From contig JBELML010000001.1 in the NCBI GenBank assembly GCA_042095835.1, positions 1 through 64,000 of the forward strand: 64,000 nucleotides of DNA. The letters are read 5' to 3'. How positions within the stretch are numbered: position 1 is the stretch's first letter; each line of letters begins with the position of its first letter. This DNA comes from DATFKA01 sp042095835 (GTDB taxonomy: Bacteria > Bacteroidota > Bacteroidia > Chitinophagales > Saprospiraceae). The notes under the pieces are model-generated. The model worked only from the letters and a program-made list of their open reading frames with translations. It did not search any database and was not told the DNA's origin. This document shows positions 9,138-16,700 of the stretch, in pieces. Made by a program: the position numbers and the translations under genes.

Positions 9138-9996
9138 ACAGTCCAGTATACTTCTTTTTATAATGCTTTTGGGTTTGCAGGCCTGCTTCGAAGGAGAGGA
9201 GGCCTGCCTAGACCCCAGTGCCATCAACTATGATGTCACCGGCGATGAGAACTGTGGTACCGCCTGCTGTACCTATCCCAGTTTAAGTTTAGCTTTTCTA
9301 CATAAAGCTGTGCAGAATGGAGATACTACCAACCTGACCTACAATCAGGCATACACCAATAATGTAGGTATGTCCTTTTCGATTGAGGAAATAAGCTATT
9401 ATCTATCAGAGGTGCATCTAATCGATACCGACGGCAATGAAATATTGGTAGAAGATCGAATAGATATTCCTGTATTAGAGAATGGTACAGACACGACTTT
9501 CTTCGAATTAGAGGACAATTTTGCGATTATTAATCCAGCCAATTTTCAAAATAGTAGTATCGGTACACTCTTGTTTGAAGGGACTGCTACATCCCTTAAA
9601 CTTACCTTTGGGCTGCCCTTGAGTATCAATGATTCTGCCCCTGAGCTTTTTACGGAGGGGCATCCACTGGGGACGCAAGAACCTGCTATGTATGATAGCC
9701 TGAATCAAAACTATATCTATAATAGAATCAGCTATTACCCAGATACTTCTTTAATTGGAGGTACCAGCTCTGTGATAGAAATCACTGGTGAAGAGGCTGT
9801 TTTTTCGGTAGTTTTACCATTAGGAGAGGTCAATGTCGATCGAGGGTTTAATATCACTTGTACAATAGAACTCAATTATTTGGGTTGGTTCGACGGAGTT
9901 GATTTTACCGTAATGGACGAAACAACTATAAAAAACCTAATTGTCAACAATATTGCGAACCATCTTTCGATTATTTCAATCTCCTTCAGTAGTTAA
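9124..9996 (+). CDS. MbnP-family lipoprotein, divergent paralogue 1
   Basis: The 290-residue product has a lipoprotein signal (MLLGLQAC). A short Cys-rich module follows (CLDPSAINYD...CGTACCTYP), like the C-DP-A-NYD-C-YP calcium-type motif seen in many Bacteroidota exported proteins. The rest matches the MbnP fold pattern: LSLAFLHKAVQNG, then FSIEEISYYLSEVHLID, similar to the next gene. MbnP proteins bind copper in the periplasm after a partner di-haem enzyme oxidises a tryptophan. Here the usual Trp-containing segment is replaced by MYDSLNQNYIYNRISYY, so copper binding is doubtful. It overlaps the exonuclease gene by 14 bases and is followed 47 bases later by a second MbnP gene. Confidence 0.75.
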   Translation: MRKNKQSSILLFIMLLGLQACFEGEEACLDPSAINYDVTGDENCGTACCTYPSLSLAFLHKAVQNGDTTNLTYNQAYTNNVGMSFSIEEISYYLSEVHLIDTDGNEILVEDRIDIPVLENGTDTTFFELEDNFAIINPANFQNSSIGTLLFEGTATSLKLTFGLPLSINDSAPELFTEGHPLGTQEPAMYDSLNQNYIYNRISYYPDTSLIGGTSSVIEITGEEAVFSVVLPLGEVNVDRGFNITCTIELNYLGWFDGVDFTVMDETTIKNLIVNNIANHLSIISISFSS

Positions 9997-10043
9997 CAGT
10001 TATATTATGGCGATTAGCGTCGCTAAAATCGAATTCCATCAAC

Positions 10044-10802
10044 ATGAGAAGTGTGAATTTTACTTTACTTTTTCTTTTCTTATTGGTAGGCTTTGCTTGC
10101 GAGGAGGATCAGACCAGCACAGCCACCGATATTACGCTCAATTTTAAAGGCTTGTATGGAGATCAACCACTGGTGATGTTCGATGACGAATATACCTACG
10201 AGGATAATATGGATCTCAAGTTTCAATTATTTCAATTCTATATTTCGGAAGTGAGCCTCTTAAAAGAGGATAAAAGTCAAACGGACGGTACAATGCTCAC
10301 AGAAATTGACTTGGTTAGCTTTGATGGTTTTACTAGCCTTGAGCAAGCCCAGGAAGGAGTAAATATTGCTATTAAAGATATCCCTAAAGGGGAGTACAGT
10401 GGGATAAAGATCGGGCTGGGTGTTCCTGCTGACCTGAATGCTACTCAACCTGGCGATTATAACCCGCCTCATCCTTTAGATAATCATTATTGGTCTTGGG
10501 CTAGGGGTTTTGTATTTGCCAAAGTAGAAGGGAATGCAGACCTGGACCAAGATGGCACCTTTGAAGAGAAATTGACATTTCATATCGGAGAGAACGATTT
10601 CTATCGTGAGAAAATCATCGAACAGTCTATTGCTATCCAAGAGAATAGTACACTTAATTTTACTGTTGACCTGGAACAAGTCTTAGTAGATGCGCAGGGC
10701 GCTTATTTAGATTTTAGAACGGTTTCACAGGATCATACCAATGACTTGGATTTAGCCGCCTTTATTATGGATAACTTGGTGCAAGCGATTGAATTAAAAT
10801 AA
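10044..10802 (+). CDS. MbnP-family copper-binding lipoprotein, paralogue 2
   Basis: The 252-residue protein has a lipobox (LLVGFAC, Cys 19). Shared family features are ITLNFKGLYGDQPL, FQLFQFYISEVSLL, the glycine segment YSGIKIGLGVPADLN and the diagnostic HYWSWARGFVFAKVEG, which retains the tryptophans that MbnH-type enzymes are known to act on in this family. It should sit on the periplasmic face or outer membrane and hold copper. The peroxidase-like gene starts 5 bases after its stop, which fits the enzyme-substrate pairing known for MbnP/MbnH. The assignment rests on motif and context, not on a search. Confidence 0.82.
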   Translation: MRSVNFTLLFLFLLVGFACEEDQTSTATDITLNFKGLYGDQPLVMFDDEYTYEDNMDLKFQLFQFYISEVSLLKEDKSQTDGTMLTEIDLVSFDGFTSLEQAQEGVNIAIKDIPKGEYSGIKIGLGVPADLNATQPGDYNPPHPLDNHYWSWARGFVFAKVEGNADLDQDGTFEEKLTFHIGENDFYREKIIEQSIAIQENSTLNFTVDLEQVLVDAQGAYLDFRTVSQDHTNDLDLAAFIMDNLVQAIELK

Positions 10803-10807
10803 AGGGT

Positions 10808-11869
10808 ATGAGAAGAGCCATTCTATTTGTTGCTTTTCTTGTTTGCCTGATTCTTACTTTTCAAAGCAGTCCTAATCTTCCGAAGAGGTATCTACTGGAA
10901 GAACCACCGGAGGTCATTAAAATGCAAATTCCTGAAGATAACCCACTGACTGTTGAGGGTATTGCTTTGGGAAGGAAGCTGTTCTATGATCCCATTTTGT
11001 CACTAGATAGCTCTCAAAGTTGCGCTACCTGCCATCAGCAACATTTGGCCTTCACTGATGGATTGGCAAAAAGTGTTGGGGTATTAGGCCAAGTAGGGGA
11101 GCGGAGTTCTATTTCTTTAGTCAATGTAGCTTATCGTTACAAAGGTTTATTCTGGGATGGCCGGGTAGCCAGTTTGGAAGAACAATCCTTGCATCCTGTC
11201 CGAAACTCCAAGGAATTGGCAGCGAATTGGCCAATGATAGAAAATAGAATCAGAGCTAAAGAAGCCTATGTTGCGGATTTTAAGGAAGCCTTCCTTATTC
11301 AAGAAGCTACAGAGATAGATAGTTTTTTAATTGCGAAAGCATTGGCCCAATTTGAGCGCACCCTCAATAGCTTTGATGCTAAATTTGATCGAGTACAGCG
11401 AGGAGAGGCGCAATTTACAGCCTCCGAGCAAAGAGGATGGACCCTCTTTTTTGATGCTAGTCTAGAGGTGCCACATGCAGAGTGTAACCATTGCCACGTA
11501 GATCCACTTTTTACCAATTTGGAGTTTCATAATAATGGCATTCAAGAGGTAGACAACCTGGAAGATTTTAAGGATAGTGGGAGAGGTCTATTGACCAGTA
11601 ACAAGTATGATAATGGAAAATTTCGGGTATCTAGCCTCCGGAATATTGCCCTTACGGCCCCATATATGCACGATGGTTCGATCAAAACCCTAGAAGAAGT
11701 GTTAGATCATTATAATAGTGGTGGGCATTTTGCTGAAAATGTGAGCCCCAACGTACGACCTTTACAATTGAACAAAAAGGATAAAGCAGATTTATTAGCT
11801 TTCCTAAATACCTTAACCGACTCAACACTCATTCATCATCCCAAGTTTTCAAATCCATTTTTACAATGA
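10808..11869 (+). CDS. MauG/MbnH-like di-haem cytochrome c peroxidase family protein 1
   Basis: The 353-residue exported protein has an N-terminal hydrophobic signal and two c-type haem motifs: CATCH at ~72 and CNHCH at ~222. Other family marks are NPLTVEGIALGRKLFYDP, the RSSISLVNVAY segment, FWDGRVASLEEQ, and ALTAPYMHDGSIKTLEEVLDHY near the C-terminus. Family members either reduce H2O2 or, as in MauG and MbnH, oxidise aromatic residues of a partner protein. The adjacent MbnP favours the second role, but that is inference. It overlaps the next gene by ATGA. Confidence 0.88.
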   Translation: MRRAILFVAFLVCLILTFQSSPNLPKRYLLEEPPEVIKMQIPEDNPLTVEGIALGRKLFYDPILSLDSSQSCATCHQQHLAFTDGLAKSVGVLGQVGERSSISLVNVAYRYKGLFWDGRVASLEEQSLHPVRNSKELAANWPMIENRIRAKEAYVADFKEAFLIQEATEIDSFLIAKALAQFERTLNSFDAKFDRVQRGEAQFTASEQRGWTLFFDASLEVPHAECNHCHVDPLFTNLEFHNNGIQEVDNLEDFKDSGRGLLTSNKYDNGKFRVSSLRNIALTAPYMHDGSIKTLEEVLDHYNSGGHFAENVSPNVRPLQLNKKDKADLLAFLNTLTDSTLIHHPKFSNPFLQ

Positions 11870-12984
11870 GGAATATGAGTATTTTATTGGTAATAATGAG
11901 CTTGTTTTTGGCCTGCAAAGAAGAAATGTCAAAGCCAGAAGAGTATTGCACGTCTTGTCCTGATCCAGACCTGATCTTAGGCGAATATGCTCCCACCGAT
12001 TATGTTTTTGATGTTCCTGACTTTATGCCTAGACCTATAGTGCCCGAAGACAACCCAATGACGGTCGAAGGCGTAGAATTAGGGAAAATGCTCTTTTTTG
12101 ATCCAATCCTATCCAGAGATAGTTCACAATCTTGTGTCAGTTGTCATTTACCAGAAAAATCATTTACAGACGGCTTAGCAGTAAGTACCGGCATCGATGG
12201 GATCACGGGTACACGTAGTGCTATGGCTTTGGTAAATTTAGCCTACCATAATCGGGGCTTTTTTTGGGATGGCCGAGTTAATTCGCTAGAAGATCAAGCA
12301 ATATTACCGATTGAAGACCATACCGAGTTGGCCGATACCTGGGATAATGTAGAGCTAAAGCTGCGCAGAAATGACGCATATCCTGAAAAATTTAGAGCGG
12401 CATTTGGTATTGAGAAAAAATCGGAGATCAACAGAGATTTAGCTGTAAAGGCGATCGCCCAGTTCGAGCGCACTTTAATTTCTGCCAATTCGAGATACGA
12501 TCAGGTGATCTGGGGGCGCAATGGATTTCCAAGCGATGCGGAGCAAAGAGGTATCGCCTTATTTTTTATAGAAGATAATCAGAACTTAAGCCATCCCGGC
12601 TGTTCGCACTGCCATTTTAATCCACTTTTTACAGACAATACCTTCAAAAACAATGGTTTAGATAATGTCGAAGAACTAGATCAGTTTGAAGATTTGGGCC
12701 GAGGACAAGTCAATCGCAATATTTATGACAATGGAAAATTTAAGGTTCCTACCTTAAGGAATATTGCCCTCACTGCTCCCTATATGCACGACGGTCGGTT
12801 TGCGACCCTGGAGGAGGTCCTAGATCAATATGCAACAGGTGGGCATGGTGTCATCAACGAAGATCCCAACATCAGATCATTCGAATTGACGAGCCAAGAG
12901 AAACAAGATTTAATTGCTTTTTTGAATATGCTCACCGATACTAGCTTTGTCAATAACCCTGCTTTTCAAAATCCTTTCAAATAA
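11866..12984 (+). CDS. MauG/MbnH-like di-haem cytochrome c peroxidase family protein 2, lipoprotein
   Basis: The 372-residue product is a close paralogue of the preceding gene, co-translated through a 4-base ATGA overlap. It has a lipoprotein signal (MSLFLAC) and haem motifs CVSCH and CSHCH. Identical landmarks include NPMTVEGVELGKMLFFDP, RGFFWDGRVNSLEDQ and ALTAPYMHDGRFATLEEVL. Lipid anchoring would tether this copy to a membrane while copy 1 has no lipobox. It is the last gene of the block; the next 750 bases are non-coding. Whether each copy serves one MbnP paralogue is an open question. Confidence 0.88.
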   Translation: MRNMSILLVIMSLFLACKEEMSKPEEYCTSCPDPDLILGEYAPTDYVFDVPDFMPRPIVPEDNPMTVEGVELGKMLFFDPILSRDSSQSCVSCHLPEKSFTDGLAVSTGIDGITGTRSAMALVNLAYHNRGFFWDGRVNSLEDQAILPIEDHTELADTWDNVELKLRRNDAYPEKFRAAFGIEKKSEINRDLAVKAIAQFERTLISANSRYDQVIWGRNGFPSDAEQRGIALFFIEDNQNLSHPGCSHCHFNPLFTDNTFKNNGLDNVEELDQFEDLGRGQVNRNIYDNGKFKVPTLRNIALTAPYMHDGRFATLEEVLDQYATGGHGVINEDPNIRSFELTSQEKQDLIAFLNMLTDTSFVNNPAFQNPFK

Positions 12985-13048
12985 TTTTCAAGATTTTTGA
13001 TGCTTAAAGGTTGATTACTTTCACAAATATTAGGCTTGAAGGCTGTTT

Positions 13049-13191
13049 AAACCCTTGTATTGTTGGGTTTGTGTAAGTGGTGTGGGAGAGTTTTTCTTCA
13101 CAATGGACTATAAGTGTATTTGAAATAGGGCTAATCTTGTTGCATATTTGAATTGTCAAACGAACAAAGCTGTATTATCAGCTTTTATTTT
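13049..13191 (+). terminator. Two hairpins after the di-haem operon
   Basis: AAACCC (13049-13054) pairs with GGGTTT (13065-13070). Further on, AAAGCTG-tattat-CAGCTTT (13166-13185) is followed by TATTTT and resembles an intrinsic terminator. Either could end the MbnP/MbnH transcript. Confidence 0.5.
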
Positions 13192-13197
13192 GGATAT

Positions 13198-13263
13198 GTA
13201 CATGGGATTTTGGTTTGCATAGTAGTAAGTCAGTTTTCTCTTAACTTAAACTGACTTACTATT
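13198..13263 (+). repeat. Box-hairpin unit 1
   Basis: The box GTACATGGGATTTT (13198-13211) is followed by a long hairpin, AGTAGTAAGTCAGTTT (13221-13236) against AAACTGACTTACTATT (13248-13263), with an 11-nt loop. The stem is almost perfect. It is the most diverged of three similar units. Confidence 0.5.
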
Positions 13264-13326
13264 TGCAACTTTTGTTTGACACTGAATTAGAAATATGTTC
13301 ACAATATTATATTAGGTTCGTAAAAG

Positions 13327-13380
13327 TTCATGGGATTATAATTACAAATAAGTCTTGCAAAACTGCAGGACTTATTTTTT
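13327..13380 (+). repeat. Box-hairpin unit 2 with intrinsic terminator
   Basis: The box TTCATGGGATTATA (13327-13340) is followed 7 bases later by a 12-bp hairpin (13348-13359 against 13364-13375, one G-T pair, loop AAAC) and TTTTTT. It looks like a complete terminator, with no coding gene nearby for it to end. Confidence 0.6.
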
Positions 13381-13450
13381 GCACTCCATACAACTGTTTT
13401 TAAAAAAATACCGTTAAATAAAAACCGACCCTGGTTGAAAGATGTAAATA

Positions 13451-13508
13451 TTCATGGGATTATATTAGTTAGTAGTAGCCGCTCGCTGGAATAGTGGGTG
13501 GCTTTTTT
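13451..13508 (+). repeat. Box-hairpin unit 3 with intrinsic terminator
   Basis: The box TTCATGGGATTATA (13451-13464) is identical to that of unit 2. It is followed by AGCCGCTCGC-TGGAATA-GTGGGTGGCT (10-bp stem with wobble pairs) and TTTTTT. The three units are spaced 129 and 124 bases apart. The hairpin sequences differ while the box is kept. Confidence 0.6.
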
Positions 13509-13737
13509 CTATTTATTTCTTTGCTCTGGTTGGTAGTCTGCAAAAAAAATCGTTTTTTTGTCATATCCAATGCGAATTGGTGTGCGCGAAATAACTCAAA
13601 TAAACATTTCTTTAAGGTAATCTTCTCTTTACCGCCCTTCACATGGTTGGCTCTTCGTAATTCATTACGGGCTTTCTTGACTTACAAGAAAGGTCCAACA
13701 ACTGTTTGATCAATTGATACTAATAAATATAATCCAA

Positions 13738-16700
13738 ATGTGTAGAAAACTTACTAGGAGCAGTTTTTTAGCGAAGGGAAGTTCTGCAACCTCCATGTGG
13801 GGTAACATGTCTATCCTGTTTATGCTGTTTCTCATTTCAGCCAACTTTTCTTATGCGCAGATTTCAGTTTCCTTTAGCGCTACTGACCCTGGGTGTAGTG
13901 GACTTCCTACTGGGAGCATTACAGCCAATGTGAATGGAGGTGTAGCCCCTTATACCTATGCTTGGAGCAATGGTGCAACTACTCAGACTGTTACCGGCCT
14001 TTTCGCAGGTGATTACACAGTCACTGTAACAGATGCCAACTCTAATACAGGTACAGGATCTGCTACACTTACCGATCCACCTGTGCTACTTGTTGATCTA
14101 GATGCCGATGATTGTGAAAGTCCAGTAGTCATTTCAGCTACTCCAAGTGAGGGCGCTGGAGGCCCTTATACCTATTATTGGGGTACTGGTGAGACGACTT
14201 CCTCTATTTCAGTAGCTAATTCTGGCCAATACTGTGTAACAGTAACAGATGCCAACTCTTGTGGGCGTATTTCCTGCATTACCATTGAAGCCATGCCTTT
14301 AGATGTCATTGTGAAAGTCAACGACGTGACTTGTCCAGGTTTCGAAGATGGTAGCCTCGAAGCAACCGTAAATAACGGAATGGCTCCATTTACCTATGTA
14401 TGGAGTAATGGTGGAAATACCCAGACGATCGATGATCTTGCTCCTGGAGATTATACCGTCACGGTGACAGACGCTAATGGCTGTAGTGATATTGCCTTTG
14501 GTTCTGTGACCGAACCTCAATCTCTCTTCTTACTACTGGGCGCCACTAGTCCTAGTTGTACGGGAGATTCCACGGGGACAATAGCCGCCAATGTAAATGG
14601 TGGGACAGAGCCCTACTCTTATCTATGGAGTACAGGGGCTACTACCGCTACCATCGATGATTTAGGGGAGGGCACTTACAGCCTTACCGTAACCGATGCA
14701 AATGGCTGTGATGTCTCAGAGTCTGTGGATTTAACCCCACTTTCGAATTTATCTGTCTCTACTACTGGTTCAGACGAAATTTGCTCAGGTGCAGATGACG
14801 GTTCCGTAACCGTTACACCAGTAAATGGAGCAGAACCCTATACTTATCTTTGGTCCAATGGAGCTACAACTGCTACTGTAGATGGTCTAGCGCCAGATGT
14901 ATATACCGTTACCGTAACGGATGCGGCTGGCTGTGAGGCTATTGATTTTGAAGTAGTGTCTGCAGCAAGTCCTTTTACCTTGTCGACTATGCAATCCGAT
15001 GTATCTACTTGTGGTGCAATGGATGGATCGGCAACCGTAAATGTAGATGCAGGCAGTGGCCCCTTCACTTATGAGTGGAGTAATAATGAAACTACATCAA
15101 CGATAGATAATCTTCCTGCTGGTGATTATATGGTTACCGTTACAGATGATAACGATTGTACGGCAACCGCCTCAGTTACCATCTCAGAGCCTCCTAGTGT
15201 CTCTGTTGATGTAACAGGTACTTCAGCAGTTTGTGACGATACAGACGATGGTACAGTAACCGCCAATGTTTCTGGTGGTACAGCGCCTTTCTCCTTCCTT
15301 TGGAATACAGGTGATACCACACAGATGCTAGATAGTCTTGGTGGTGGTACATACATCGTGACTGTGACGGATGCAAGTGGATGTACAGATATTGATAGTA
15401 TTGAAATAGATGCCAATGCTGGTCTACTGGCCGTATTACAGTCAACAGAATTTATTTGTGGTGATGACCCAAACTCTGGAGAGGCTTCAGTGAATGTTAG
15501 TAGTGGCCAAGCGCCCTATACTTATTCTTGGAGTAATGGTGCATCCGGATCAACAGTGACCGGACTGAGCGCTGGTGATTATACGGTGACCGTGACCGAT
15601 ATTAATGGTTGCGAAGCTGTGGCTTTTGGAACGGTGACCTTGTTGAGTGTGCTAGATGTTTCTCAAAGTGTAGCTAGTGACGCTGCTTGCTTTGGAGAGT
15701 CTACAGGGGCAGTTGATTTAGTGGTTACTGGAGGTATGCGTCCTTACGCTTATCTATGGTCAAATGGATCAAGAGATTCTGTGTTAACTGATGTACCAGC
15801 TGATTTTTATCAAGTAACCGTAACTGATGCCAATAGTTGTGAGGTGACCGAAAGCTTCCTGGTTTTAGAACCAGATCCAATAAACTTACTGATTAATAAG
15901 TCTGATGCACTATGCGGTGACCAAAGTACTAGCGAAGCCGTTGCCCTTGTGTTTGGCGGTACCGCTCCCTACTCCTACGAATGGAGTAATGGCGCAACAA
16001 CAGACTCCATCGGAGGAGTAGCTGCGGGCAACTACACGGTCACGGTGACCGATGCCAATGAGTGTGAAGCCATAGAAACCGTAACTATCAATGATCCAGG
16101 TAATCCAACCTGTGATGTTGTTATGATCGAAAATGTCACTACACTCGATGCATTTGATGGTGTTGCAGAAGCAGTGGCAGTAGGAGGTATGGCGCCCTAT
16201 ACTTATTTATGGAGTAACGGAGATACCTCTGCACAAGCTACTGGTTTGGGAGCTATTGAATACGCCGTTACTGTTACAGATGCCTTGGGATGTGAAACGG
16301 TATGTTCAGTCGATTTATCCCAATTTGTTGCCAATGCATTATTAGGAGATTATGTTTGGTTCGATAGAGATAGAGATGGAATCCAAGATGATGATGAGCA
16401 CGGTATTGAGGGCATCCAAATTATTGTTACTTATCTCGATGATGACGGTAGATCAACTATGGATACCACGACTACAGATATGAATGGTCGTTACCAATTC
16501 GAACTACCTCCAGGTAAGTATAAATTAACCGTTATTGTTCCTGATTCTTTACAAATTACACAACCTAACATTGAATCAGAAGGAGATGATGTAGATAGTG
16601 ATTTCAGTAGAGATATGTTTATGGCCGACACCATTATGCTGATGGCTGGTGATAGAGACTTACACTGGGATGTAGGTATGTTTGCTGGAGCAAATATCAT

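Noticed and set aside
9941..10147. Small ORF spanning the gap between the two MbnP genes
   Set aside because: It overlaps both MbnP genes in another frame and covers the second gene's signal peptide.
13494..13709. Open frame of 71 codons before the giant adhesin
   Set aside because: It begins inside a terminator unit, has no domain or plausible initiation context, and overlaps the likely leader of the next gene.
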